The translations under genes and the position numbers were made by a program. The notes beneath the pieces were generated by a model. The model was not told the origin of the DNA and ran no database searches. It worked only from the letters and a program-made list of their open reading frames with translations. Shown here piece after piece: positions 17,423-26,443 of a stretch of DNA of 64,000 nt. The DNA is from Thiosocius sp963808165 (lineage in GTDB: Bacteria; Pseudomonadota; Gammaproteobacteria; Chromatiales; Chromatiaceae), in contig CAWEET010000010.1 in NCBI GenBank assembly GCA_963808165.1, positions 62,001 to 126,000 of the forward strand, in the 5' to 3' direction. Positions within the stretch are counted from its first letter, which is position 1, and the number at the start of each line of letters is the position of its first letter.

Positions 17423-18781
17423 ATGGCACAGGCAATACGGCAAAAGGGATCGGCAGCCAAGACGCTGATCGTCGGTCTTGGGGCAACCGGGCTTTCCTGT
17501 GCGCGTTTCCTGGCAGCGCAAGGGGTACAGCTTGCGGTCGCGGACAGCCGCGACGAGCCCCCGGGACTCGATGCGCTGAATGCCGAATACCCCGATATCG
17601 CGGTGTTCCTGGGACCGTTCGACGATCGCCTGTTCGACAGCGCAGGTCGGCTGGTGGTCAGCCCCGGGGTGCCGATCGGCACGCCCCAGATTGCGGCGGC
17701 CCGGCTGCGTGGTGTGCCGGTAATCGGTGACACCGAGCTGTTCGTCGGTGCGGCCAAGGCGCCCGTGGTCGCGATCACGGGGTCGAACGGCAAGAGTACG
17801 GTCACCACCCTGCTTGGTGACATGGCCAAGGCCAGCGGGTTGCGAGTGGCAGTGGGCGGAAACCTCGGCACACCTGCCCTCGATCTGCTCGACGACGCGG
17901 TTGAGCTGTACATCCTCGAGCTGTCGAGCTTTCAGCTCGAGACCACCGAATCGCTGCAGGCCGCGGTCGCCGCCGTGCTCAACGTCAGCCCGGATCACAT
18001 GGACCGCTATGCCGACGCCGCGGCCTATGCAGCAGCCAAGGCGCGCATCATGCGTGGTGCAGGGGTCGGCGTGTATAACGCCGATGACCCGGCCGTTGCG
18101 GCAATGGGCGGTTCCGACGATACCTGGTACTTCACACTGGGTGAAGCGCACGGCGACAAGACGTTCGGAGTGCGTTCCTTGGAAGGCCGGGACTATCTGT
18201 GCCACGGGGACCAGCCATTGATTGCGGCCGACCAGCTCCGGATCCCCGGCTTGCACAATCGGGCCAATGCGCTGGCGGCGCTGGCAATGGGCAGCGCCCT
18301 CGGCTTCGAGTCCGCGGTGATGTGCGAGGTCTTGAGAGTGTTTCGAGGCCTTCCACACCGCACCGAGTTTGTCGCCGAGATCGACGGCGTCACGTGGTAC
18401 AACGACAGCAAGGGCACGAATGTCGGTGCCTCGATCGCGGCACTCCAGGGGATCAGCGGCAGCGATGGTTCGCGCACGGTGCTGATTGCCGGCGGCGACT
18501 GCAAGGGTGCGGATTTCGCGCCGCTGGCTGCGGTGCTTGCGGCTTGCGCGCGGGCCGTCGTCCTGATCGGGCGCGATGCGCCAGCGATCGCTGCGGTGGT
18601 GCCCGAGAGCGTTGAGCAGGCTGTTGCCAGGGATATGGATGAGGCGGTGGCGAAGGCGGCCTCACTGGCCCGGCCGGGTGATCGCGTTCTGCTGTCACCC
18701 GCCTGTGCCAGCTTCGATATGTTTGCCAGCTACATGGACCGTGGCGACCGCTTTATGCAGGCGGTCAGGAGGCGCATGTGA
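17423..18781 (+). CDS. murD: UDP-MurNAc-L-alanine: D-glutamate ligase
   Basis: Adds D-Glu as the second stem residue. 452 residues. N-terminal UDP-binding GLGATGLSCARFL, P-loop AITGSNGKSTVTTLLG near residue 117, NVSPDHMDRY, HNRANALAALA and YNDSKGTNVGA. I chose ATG 17423 because GGTGAGG lies 6 bp upstream; an in-phase GTG at 17411, inside the mraY stop, would add four residues. The frame is also open far upstream within mraY but that part is not coding for MurD. Stop overlaps ftsW (GTGA). Confidence 0.95.
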   Translation: MAQAIRQKGSAAKTLIVGLGATGLSCARFLAAQGVQLAVADSRDEPPGLDALNAEYPDIAVFLGPFDDRLFDSAGRLVVSPGVPIGTPQIAAARLRGVPVIGDTELFVGAAKAPVVAITGSNGKSTVTTLLGDMAKASGLRVAVGGNLGTPALDLLDDAVELYILELSSFQLETTESLQAAVAAVLNVSPDHMDRYADAAAYAAAKARIMRGAGVGVYNADDPAVAAMGGSDDTWYFTLGEAHGDKTFGVRSLEGRDYLCHGDQPLIAADQLRIPGLHNRANALAALAMGSALGFESAVMCEVLRVFRGLPHRTEFVAEIDGVTWYNDSKGTNVGASIAALQGISGSDGSRTVLIAGGDCKGADFAPLAAVLAACARAVVLIGRDAPAIAAVVPESVEQAVARDMDEAVAKAASLARPGDRVLLSPACASFDMFASYMDRGDRFMQAVRRRM

Positions 18782-19953
18782 ACGCGAGCATGGCGCGGCC
18801 GCGCGGTGCTGCCGATCTGCGTATGCCGGGAATGGACGGTGTGCTCGTGATGGCGGTGACTGTGCTGCTCGCCTTCGGTATCGTTGCGGTCGCCTCGGCC
18901 TCCATGCATCTGGGCGAACGCAATGGCGAGGCGCTGCACTACGTCAACCGGCATCTGATTGCGCTGGTGCTCGGCGTAACTGCCGCCTGGCTCGTGTATA
19001 GAACGCCGACCAGCTGGTGGCAGAAGTCGAGCACGCTGTTGTATTTCCTGGGGCTGGGGCTGCTGCTGCTGGTGTTCGTTCCGGGGCTGGGACGAGAGGC
19101 CAACGGCGCGCTTCGCTGGGTCGCGGCGGGCCCGCTCAGCCTGCAGACCTCGGAATTCATGAAGGTTTTCATCGTGCTCTATATGAGCGGTTATCTGGTG
19201 CGACGGCAGTTGGAGGTTGCGCACAGCATGTGGGGATTCGTGAAGCCGATCCTGCTCTTGCTGCTCGCCTGTTCGCTGCTCATGCTGCAGCCGGATTTCG
19301 GCACCACGGCGGTACTCTTGATGACCGCGTTCGGCATGCTGTTTCTCGGTGGTGCGCCGCTATGGCAGTTTGCGGTGTTGCTGGTCCTGGCGATCAGCGC
19401 GCTGGTGGTTCTGATCTGGATATCGCCCTATCGGCTGGAGCGAGTCACCACCTTCCTCAATCCCTGGGAGCATGCTCAGGACTCCGGCTACCAGCTGGCA
19501 CAGGCGTTGATTGCCTTCGGCCGCGGTGAGTGGACCGGTGTCGGCCTTGGCAACGGTATTCAAAAGCAGTTTTATCTGCCAGAGGCCCATACCGACTTCG
19601 TGATGGCCGTCATCGGTGAGGAGTTCGGACTGATCGGCACGCTGCTGGTGATCTGCATGTTTGCGCTGATCGTTTGGCGCAGCTATGCAATCGGCGCGCG
19701 GGCCGAGGCGCGTGGCGATCGCTACGCCGCCTATGTTGCCTACGGACTCGGTTTGTGGCTCGGTATGCAGGCGTTCATCAACATTGGCGTCAACGTCGGC
19801 CTTCTGCCGACCAAGGGCCTGACGCTGCCGTTCCTCAGCTATGGCAGCAACAGCCTGATTGTCTGCTGCATCGCGGTCGGCATGCTGTTGCGCGTGCGTT
19901 ACGAGAATCAGACGGTGGGAGATGGCAGGGAGGGGCAGTGGCAGCGCGTATAA
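18778..19953 (+). CDS. ftsW: Septal peptidoglycan glycosyltransferase FtsW
   Basis: SEDS-family membrane glycosyltransferase that polymerises lipid II at the septum in complex with FtsI. 391 residues with about ten membrane segments. Motifs include ALRWV-GPLSLQTSEFMK, MLQPDFGTT, the GRGEWTGVGLGNG loop, LPEAHTDFVMAVIGEE and TKGLTLPFLSYG near the C-terminus. The GTG start overlaps the murD stop. The last 16 bp overlap the start of murG. Confidence 0.96.
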   Translation: MNASMARPRGAADLRMPGMDGVLVMAVTVLLAFGIVAVASASMHLGERNGEALHYVNRHLIALVLGVTAAWLVYRTPTSWWQKSSTLLYFLGLGLLLLVFVPGLGREANGALRWVAAGPLSLQTSEFMKVFIVLYMSGYLVRRQLEVAHSMWGFVKPILLLLLACSLLMLQPDFGTTAVLLMTAFGMLFLGGAPLWQFAVLLVLAISALVVLIWISPYRLERVTTFLNPWEHAQDSGYQLAQALIAFGRGEWTGVGLGNGIQKQFYLPEAHTDFVMAVIGEEFGLIGTLLVICMFALIVWRSYAIGARAEARGDRYAAYVAYGLGLWLGMQAFINIGVNVGLLPTKGLTLPFLSYGSNSLIVCCIAVGMLLRVRYENQTVGDGREGQWQRV

Positions 19954-21009
19954 CCATCATGGCGGGTGGTACCGGCGGTCACGTCTTCCCGGCGCTGGCG
20001 GTGGCACAGGAGCTTGCCGCACGCGGTTGGCAGATCAGCTGGCTGGGTACGCCGGACAGTTTTGAATCGCGCGTAGTCCCGGTCTACGGCTTTGAACTCG
20101 ACACCATCGAGGCCCATCGCCTGCGCGGTCAACGCCTGACCGAACGAATACTTGCCCCGGCGTACCTGCTGCATGCGATGACCCAAGCGTGGCGTGTGCT
20201 GCGACGGCGCCGTCCACAGGTGGTATTGGGCATGGGCGGATTCGTGACCGGTCCGGGCGGATTGGTAAGCAGATTGCTGCGGACCCCGCTGGTTGTGCAT
20301 GAACAGAACGCCATCCCGGGTATGACCAACCGCTGGCTGGCACGCGTTGCGGCGCGTGTCCTCGAGGCCTTCCCGCACAGTTTTCCGGCGGGCATCGGTG
20401 CGCTTGCGGTGGGCAACCCGATTCGCTCCGAAATCGCTGCGCTGCCTGCACCTTCGCCGATTGAGGTTGGTCGGCGACCGCGTCTGCTGGTCGTGGGTGG
20501 TTCACTGGGAGCCAAGGCACTCAACGAGGTGGTGCCTGCGGCGGTCGCCCGCTTGCCCGCCGATGCGAGGCCGGAGGTGCGCCACCAGACCGGGCGTGAC
20601 CGGGCCGAGGCCACCCGTGAGGCCTACCGCACACAGGGCATCAGGGCCGAGGTCAGCGAGTTTCTCGACGAAATGGCCGAGGCTTATGGCTGGGCTGATC
20701 TGATCATCTGTCGGGCCGGGGCCTTGACGGTATCGGAACTGATGGCTGCGGGGCTGCCGGCGATCCTGGTCCCGTTCCCGTTCGCGGTCGATGACCACCA
20801 GACGATCAATGCGCGTTTTCTGACCGAGGCCGGCGCCGGACAACTGATGCCTCAGAGTGACATGACGGCGCAGACATTGTCCGAGTTGCTCAGTTTCGCT
20901 ACTTTCGGACCCTGCACGGCTGCACGGTATGGCACAGAGCGGCTACCGCCTCGCGAAACGTGACGCGACGCGACGCGTGGCGGACGTCTGTGAGGAGTTG
21001 GCCGCATGA
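19938..21009 (+). CDS. murG: UDP-GlcNAc: lipid I GlcNAc transferase MurG, with an apparent +1 frameshift near its 3' end
   Basis: Peripheral membrane glycosyltransferase that makes lipid II. The start is GTG 19938 with AGGGAGGGG just upstream, giving ITIMAGGTGGHVFPALA, GFVTGPGG, HEQNAIPGMTNR, VVGGSLGA and CRAGALTVSEL. In the starting frame the C-terminus becomes unrelated after SELLSF (about 20897) and stops at 20963. In the frame one base ahead, LLSDPARLHGMAQSGYR, then RRVADVCEELAA, is the expected MurG end and stops at 21009, overlapping murC by 4 bp like other junctions here. Removing one base between about 20895 and 20899 restores a protein of about 356 residues, the normal MurG length. 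I annotate the restored span; whether the break is real or a sequence error cannot be decided here. Confidence 0.9.
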
Positions 21010-22436
21010 CCGACCTGCCGCTGACCAAGACACGCTACGCGGCCGAGACCATGGGCCGGATGCGCCATCTGCATTTTGTCGGGGTCGGTGGAGCCGGCAT
21101 GAACGGCATCGCTCAGGTCCTGTTGAACCTCGGATACGCGGTGTCGGGATCCGATATCCGGCATAACGCCGCTACGCTGCGTCTGGCGGAGCAGGGGGCG
21201 AAAATTCATATCGGCCACGCGGATTCGCATGTGCGTGATGCCGATGCCGTGGTGGTCTCGAGTGCGGTCGGCGAAGACAATCCCGAGGTGCGGGCGGCCC
21301 GGGAGCGTCGTATCCCGATCGTTCCGCGGGCAGAAATGCTGGCTGAGATCATGCGCTTCCGCTACGGCGTAGCGGTCGCCGGAACGCATGGCAAGACCAC
21401 GACGACCAGCCTTACTGCGAGCCTGTTGATCGAGGGCGGCCTGGATCCGACCTATGTCATTGGTGGGCGATTGAACTCGCGCGGCAGCTATGCCCATCTG
21501 GGCGAGGGGGAAGTGCTGGTTGCCGAGGCCGACGAGAGCGACGCGTCGTTCCTCTTCCTGCAGCCGATGCTGGCGGTGGTGACGAATGTCGACGAAGATC
21601 ACATGCTGACCTACGGCAACGATTTCGCACGACTGCGTGCCGCCTTTCTGGAGTTTCTGCACCACCTGCCTTTCTACGGTCAGGCGGTGATGTGCATCGA
21701 TGACGACAATGTTCGGGAAATGCTGCCCGAGGTGACACGCAAGGTCGTCACTTACGGAACACGGGCCGAGGCTGACGTGTGTGCGGGCGATATCCGACAG
21801 CAGGCGATGACCACCCGTTTTGTGTTGAGTCTGTTCGGTGACGAGGCCGGTGAGGTCACGCTCAATATGCCGGGGCGGCACAACGTATTGAACGCCTTGG
21901 CGGCCATTGCGGTGGCGCATGAACTTGGTGTCGATGTTGCAACCAGCCGAAAGGCGCTGGCGGCGTTCCAGGGTATCGGGCGTCGTTTCCAGGCCACGGA
22001 TGGATGCTCCCTCGGCGGCCGCGAAGTGATGCTGGTCGATGACTATGGGCATCATCCGCGCGAGCTCGCGGCAACTCTGCAGGCCGTACGGGCCGGCTGG
22101 CCGGGGCGCCGCCTGGTGCTGGCCTTCCAGCCGCATCGCTACAGCCGCACACATGATGCCTTCGAGGATTTCGTCGCCGTGCTTTCCACTGTCGACGTAC
22201 TGCTGCTGGCCGAAGTTTATGCAGCCGGTGAGGCGCCGATCGCGGGTGCCGATGGGCGCGCGCTGAGCCGAGCGGTCAGGATCCGGGGACATGTCGATCC
22301 GGTATTCGTCGAGAACGTTGAGGACCTGCCAGGGATCCTGAAGGACATTGTCGCGGACGGTGACATCGTCGTGACGATGGGGGCTGGCAACATCGGTCAG
22401 GTCGCGGCAAGCATGGCGGAGGAACTATGCCCGTGA
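21006..22436 (+). CDS. murC: UDP-N-acetylmuramate: L-alanine ligase
   Basis: Adds L-Ala to UDP-MurNAc, the first stem-peptide step. 476 residues: the nucleotide fold HFVGVGGAGMNGIAQ, SGSDI, the P-loop AGTHGKTTTTS near residue 124, EADESDASFL, GRHNVLNALAA, DDYGHHP and QPHRYSRT. The frame is intact from end to end, unlike its neighbours murG and murB. ATG 21006 overlaps the restored murG stop (ATGA). Its own TGA overlaps the GTG of the small ORF that follows. Confidence 0.97.
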   Translation: MTDLPLTKTRYAAETMGRMRHLHFVGVGGAGMNGIAQVLLNLGYAVSGSDIRHNAATLRLAEQGAKIHIGHADSHVRDADAVVVSSAVGEDNPEVRAARERRIPIVPRAEMLAEIMRFRYGVAVAGTHGKTTTTSLTASLLIEGGLDPTYVIGGRLNSRGSYAHLGEGEVLVAEADESDASFLFLQPMLAVVTNVDEDHMLTYGNDFARLRAAFLEFLHHLPFYGQAVMCIDDDNVREMLPEVTRKVVTYGTRAEADVCAGDIRQQAMTTRFVLSLFGDEAGEVTLNMPGRHNVLNALAAIAVAHELGVDVATSRKALAAFQGIGRRFQATDGCSLGGREVMLVDDYGHHPRELAATLQAVRAGWPGRRLVLAFQPHRYSRTHDAFEDFVAVLSTVDVLLLAEVYAAGEAPIAGADGRALSRAVRIRGHVDPVFVENVEDLPGILKDIVADGDIVVTMGAGNIGQVAASMAEELCP

Positions 22437-22585
22437 AACGTGAGACTTCGCCGAGACGACTGCACATGGGCTGCGGGGAGAACCTTGCCGGTCGCATCCC
22501 CCTGTACGTGTTTCGGGTCGGCAAGGTGCAGGGCGCACCGGTACGGGCGATGGCGATCCCGAAGAACGGCAGGAGCGGGCGATGA
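22433..22585 (+). CDS. Possible 50-residue basic peptide between murC and murB
   Basis: Not a recognised family. A GTG at 22433 overlaps the murC stop (GTGA) and its own TGA (22583-22585) overlaps the first ATG of murB, the same junction style used across this operon. The peptide starts MKRETSPRRLHMGCGENL and ends IPKNGRSGR; it has about a dozen Lys/Arg, no membrane segment and two glycine-rich turns. Third codon positions are mostly G or C, as in real genes here. Usually murC and murB abut, so a 145-bp insert is unexpected. It could be a real small gene, a translated spacer that couples murC to murB, or a relic. Confidence 0.4.
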   Translation: MKRETSPRRLHMGCGENLAGRIPLYVFRVGKVQGAPVRAMAIPKNGRSGR

Positions 22586-23479
22586 TGGCGGCACCCAGTC
22601 AACCGATGCTACGCGGCGAGTTGCGTCTGGACGAGTCGCTTCAGCGATACAATACCTGGCGGATAGGCGGCCCGGCGGGACGGATGTATCTGCCGGCGGA
22701 TATCGACGACCTGGCGATTTTTCTGCGCACACTGCCTGCCGACGAGCCGCTGCTGTGGCTGGGGCTGGGCAGCAACCTGCTTATCCGGGATGGTGGATTC
22801 CGCGGCACGGTGATCCTGCTGCAGGGACGCCTGAATGATCTGAGGATCGATGGGTCCAGCGTGTATGCCGAAGCCGGTGTGGCCTGTGCCAAGGTGGCGC
22901 GCGAATGTGCGCGTGCGGACCTGAGCGGAGCTGCCTTCCTGGCGGGCATACCCGGCACGATGGGCGGGGCGCTGGCGATGAACGCAGGTGCGTTCGGCGG
23001 GGAAACCTGGCGGATCGTCACGGACAGCGACGACGATCGATCGCGCTGGCCGGATCCGCGAGCGCCGCGCCGACGAATTCCAGGTCGCCTACCGCGAGGT
23101 GCGGGGTCCTGCGGAGGAGTGGTTCCTCGCCTGCACGCTCCGGCTAGAACGTGGCGACGGTGCTGCCGAGCAGGCCGCGATCCGTGCGCTACTCGATCGA
23201 CGTGCGGAGACTCAACCGACCGGTCAGGCGAGCTGTGGCTCGACGTTCCGTAACCCGCCCGGAGATCATGCAGCGCGCCTGATCGAAGCGAGTGGTCTGA
23301 AGGGCTGCCGTCTCGGTGGCGCCGAGGTGTCGCACAAGCATGCCAATTTCATTATCAATACCGGCTGCGCCTCTGCGGCCGACATCGAGAACCTGATCTC
23401 GCACGTGCGTGCGGAGGTTCAGCGTCGCCAGGGTGTGACACTGCAGACCGAGGTACACATGGTAGGAGAATGGTCATGA
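22582..23479 (+). CDS. murB: UDP-N-acetylenolpyruvoylglucosamine reductase MurB, with an apparent +1 frameshift in the middle
   Basis: FAD enzyme that reduces UDP-enolpyruvyl-GlcNAc to UDP-MurNAc. The first 147 codons (from ATG 22582) show YNTWRIGGPAGRM, LGLGSNLLIRDGG and LAGIPGTMGGALAMNAGAFGGETW. From about 23023 the family sequence continues one base ahead: TIDRAGRIRERRADEFQVAYREV, then SCGSTFRNPPGDHAARLIEASGLKG, SHKHANFIINTG and the end at 23479. The starting frame instead hits a stop at 23253. Deleting one base, for example the G at 23023, yields a protein of about 299 residues with all MurB motifs, including the catalytic serine region CGSTFRNP. An ATGA overlap with ddl supports 23479 as the genuine end. 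Confidence 0.9.
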
Positions 23480-24400
23480 CGGTGTCAGCGGCAGATTTCG
23501 GTCGGGTTGCGGTGTTGATGGGCGGCTGGGCCGCAGAACGTGAGGTATCGCTGGTGAGCGGCAAGGCGGTCCTCGATGGCCTGCAGCGGCGCGGCGTAGA
23601 CGCGCACGGCATCGATGCCGGCAGGGACGTGCTCGACGTGCTCGCGGCTGGTCGGTTTCGACCGGGTGTTCAACGTATTGCACGGTCGCGGCGGTGAGGA
23701 CGGAGTCATCCAGGGCGCACTCGAAATCCTGGGTTTGCCCTATACCGGCAGCGGGGTGATGGGCTCGGCGATTGCGATGGACAAGTACCGTACCAAGCTG
23801 CTCCTGCAGGCACTTGGCCTCCCGACGCCGGGTTTTGCGCTGATCGACAACGAGGCCGAGTTGGCGGCGGCCTGCGAACTGGGCTTTCCGCTCATGGTGA
23901 AGCCGGCCCTGGAGGGCTCGAGCATCGGTATGTCCCGGGCCGAGGACCCCGAGCAGCTGCGCGCCGCCTGGCTGCTCGCAGCCCAGTACGACAGCCACGT
24001 CATGGCAGAGTGCTGGGTCAGCGGTGGCGAGTATACGGCTGCGGTGCTCGGACGCGAGGCGTTGCCGTTGATCAGGCTCGACACCCCGCATGACTTCTAC
24101 GACTACGATGCCAAGTACGTCGCAGACGACACCAGCTACCTGATCCCCAGCGGACTCGATGGCGAAAGCGAACGACGCCTGCAGTCGCTGGCGTTGGCCG
24201 CGTTCGACGCGGTGGGTGCGAGCGGCTGGGGGCGGGTCGATATCCTGATGGACCAGGGCGAGCAGCCCTGGGTGATCGAGGTCAATACGGTCCCCGGCAT
24301 GACCGGCCACAGTCTGGTGCCGATGGCCGCCCGGGCTATCGGGGTGGAATTCGACGAACTGGTCTGGCGCATCCTGGCGCAGACCATGGAGGCGTGCTGA
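23476..24400 (+). CDS. ddl: D-alanine: D-alanine ligase, with an apparent +1 frameshift near codon 58
   Basis: ATP-grasp enzyme that makes the D-Ala-D-Ala dipeptide used by MurF. ATG 23476 overlaps the murB stop. The first part, FGRVAVLMGGWAAEREVSL and SGKAVLDGL, breaks after DVLDVLAA (about 23649) and stops at 23697. One base ahead the sequence continues as VGFDRVFNVLHGRGGEDG, AMDKYRTKLLLQA, KPALEGSSIGMS, ARDAV-type lid region and VIEVNTVPGMTGHSLVP to the stop at 24400. Removing the extra G near 23650 restores a normal Ddl of about 307 residues. Its stop shares a base with the ftsQ ATG (TGATG). Confidence 0.9.
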
Positions 24401-25200
24401 TGGCGCGCCCGGCAAGCAAGGCTCAACGGCGCCAGGAGGCACCACCGGCGCCCCGGCGCTGGCCGATCCTGCTCGCGACCGCTTCGACACTGGTTGCGCT
24501 GGCGGTGCTTGGGGTGGGTGGCTATCGGCTTATGGCTGAGCCTGGCCGGTTGCCGCTGCGGGTGATCGATGTGAATGGCGAGTTTCAACAGCTCGAACCC
24601 GCGCGGGTCCAGCAGGTGGTCATCGATGCGATCGACGGCGGCTTTTTCACCTGCAGGATCCAGAATCTGCGCGCCGCGGTGCTGGCGATGCCCTGGGTGG
24701 AGGATGTGAGTATCCGGCGCGTCTGGCCCGACAGACTGAGCATGACGGTGACCGAACAGGTGCCGCTGGCACGTTGGGGTGATGACGCATTGATCAATGT
24801 CAACGGTGGCGTGTTTCGTCCAGCGATCCTGGGGGGCTACAAGGATTTGGTAAGGCTGTATGGCCCAGAGGGCAGCGAGCAGCGTGTGGTCGGATTCTTT
24901 CAGTCGGCGGTGACCACGGCGCGTTTGCGCGGGCTTCAGATCCGCGAGGTGGAGCTGGATGCACGTCGCCACTGGTGGGTACGGTTCGACGACGGCCTGA
25001 CCTTGTCACTCGGCCGGGAGGATATCGATGGTCGGCTGGCACAGTTCTTCCGGGTTTACCCGGGCCTCACCGCCGAGCCGTCGCGTCGGCCTGACCGCAT
25101 CGACATGCGCTATGCGCACGGGTTCGCCGTGCGCTGGAAGGAGGGGACCGATGCTGAGCAACCAGCAGCGGCGGATGCCATGTCACAGGGAAAAGTCTGA
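24400..25200 (+). CDS. ftsQ: Cell division protein FtsQ
   Basis: Bitopic divisome protein that recruits FtsB and FtsL. 266 residues: a basic cytoplasmic tail, a membrane segment around residues 24-44, the POTRA domain starting LRVIDVNGEFQQLEP, and a beta domain with WVEDVSIRRVWPDRLSMTVTEQVPLARW. I use the ATG at 24400, which overlaps the ddl stop; an in-phase GTG two codons earlier (24394) is an alternative. The stop overlaps the ftsA start. Confidence 0.95.
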   Translation: MARPASKAQRRQEAPPAPRRWPILLATASTLVALAVLGVGGYRLMAEPGRLPLRVIDVNGEFQQLEPARVQQVVIDAIDGGFFTCRIQNLRAAVLAMPWVEDVSIRRVWPDRLSMTVTEQVPLARWGDDALINVNGGVFRPAILGGYKDLVRLYGPEGSEQRVVGFFQSAVTTARLRGLQIREVELDARRHWWVRFDDGLTLSLGREDIDGRLAQFFRVYPGLTAEPSRRPDRIDMRYAHGFAVRWKEGTDAEQPAAADAMSQGKV

Positions 25201-26435
25201 TGGTCAAGCGTAGCGACAAGAACATCATCGTTGGCCTGGATATCGGCACCTCGAAGGTGGTCGCGATCGTGGGCGAGGTCAGGCAGGACGATGAGATCGA
25301 GATCATCGGCATCGGCTCCCACCCGTCGCGCGGCCTCAAGAAGGGCGTCGTGGTGAACATCGAATCTACCGTCCAGTCCATTCAACGTGCGGTGGAGGAG
25401 GCGGAGCTGATGGCCGGGGTCGAGATCGACTCGGTTTACGCCGGCATCGCCGGCAGCCATGTCTCCAGCCTCAACTCGCATGGCATCGTGCCCATCAGGG
25501 ACGGCGAGGTCTCACATACCGATGTCGAGCGTGTGATCGATGCCGCGCGTGCGGTGGCGATCCCGGCCGACCAGAAGATCCTGCATATCCTGCCTCAGGA
25601 ATTCATTATCGATAACCAGGAGGGCATCCATGATCCGGTGGGGATGTCGGGTGTTCGGCTCGAGGCGCGGGTTCACATGGTGACCGGTGCCGTGAGCGCG
25701 GCGCAGAACATCATCAAGTGCGTGCGCCGCTGCGGCCTCGAGGTCGAGGACCTGATACTCGAGCAGTTGGCATCGAGCTACTCGGTGCTCGAGGAAGACG
25801 AAAAGGATCTCGGCGTCTGCCTGGTTGACATGGGCGGCGGCACGACCGATATCGCGGTCTTCACTGGGGGCTCAATTCGCCACACCTCGGTGATCCCGAT
25901 CGCCGGCGATCAGGTGACCAACGATATCGCGGTCGCGTTGCGCACGCCGACGCAGCATGCCGATGAAATCAAGCTGAAGTACGCCTGTGCGCTCACCCAG
26001 CTGGCAAGCCCCGACGAAACCATCGAGGTGCCGAGCATCGGCGACCGCCCACCGCGGCGCCTGTCGCGACAGACGCTGGCGGAGGTAGTCGAGCCACGTT
26101 ACGAGGAGTTGCTCACTCTGATTCAGGCGGATTTGCGACGTTCGGGATACGAGGACCTGGTGGCCGGTGGCATCGTTCTGACTGGTGGCAGCGCAAAGAT
26201 GGAAGGGCTGATCGATTTGGCGGAAGAGGTGTTTCACATGCCGGTGCGCCTGGGTATCCCCCAGTACGTGACCGGTCTCGTAGACGTGGTACGCAACCCG
26301 ATCCACGCAACGGGGGTTGGGTTGCTGCTGTTCGGGCATCGCAACCGTGCGGTAAGGGTGCCGGAGAGTGTTGGTGGTGGTGGATTTACATCCGTTTGGA
26401 ATCGGATGAAGAGTTGGTTCCAGGGCAATTTTTAA
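25200..26435 (+). CDS. ftsA: Cell division protein FtsA
   Basis: Actin-like ATPase that tethers FtsZ to the inner membrane. 411 residues. ATP-binding motifs GLDIGTSKVVAIVGE near residue 10, VDMGGGTTDIAVF near residue 209 and GGIVLTGGSAKMEGL near residue 322. The C-terminal amphipathic membrane-targeting helix FTSVWNRMKSWFQGNF is present. Start overlaps the ftsQ stop by one base. Followed by a 54-bp spacer with a stem-loop before ftsZ. Confidence 0.97.
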   Translation: MVKRSDKNIIVGLDIGTSKVVAIVGEVRQDDEIEIIGIGSHPSRGLKKGVVVNIESTVQSIQRAVEEAELMAGVEIDSVYAGIAGSHVSSLNSHGIVPIRDGEVSHTDVERVIDAARAVAIPADQKILHILPQEFIIDNQEGIHDPVGMSGVRLEARVHMVTGAVSAAQNIIKCVRRCGLEVEDLILEQLASSYSVLEEDEKDLGVCLVDMGGGTTDIAVFTGGSIRHTSVIPIAGDQVTNDIAVALRTPTQHADEIKLKYACALTQLASPDETIEVPSIGDRPPRRLSRQTLAEVVEPRYEELLTLIQADLRRSGYEDLVAGGIVLTGGSAKMEGLIDLAEEVFHMPVRLGIPQYVTGLVDVVRNPIHATGVGLLLFGHRNRAVRVPESVGGGGFTSVWNRMKSWFQGNF

Positions 26436-26443
26436 TTTACAGA

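Noticed and set aside
20890..23660. Programmed ribosomal frameshifting as explanation for murG, murB and ddl
   Set aside because: No shared slippery sequence, no stop or rare codon at the sites and no evident stimulatory structure; a surplus base is simpler.
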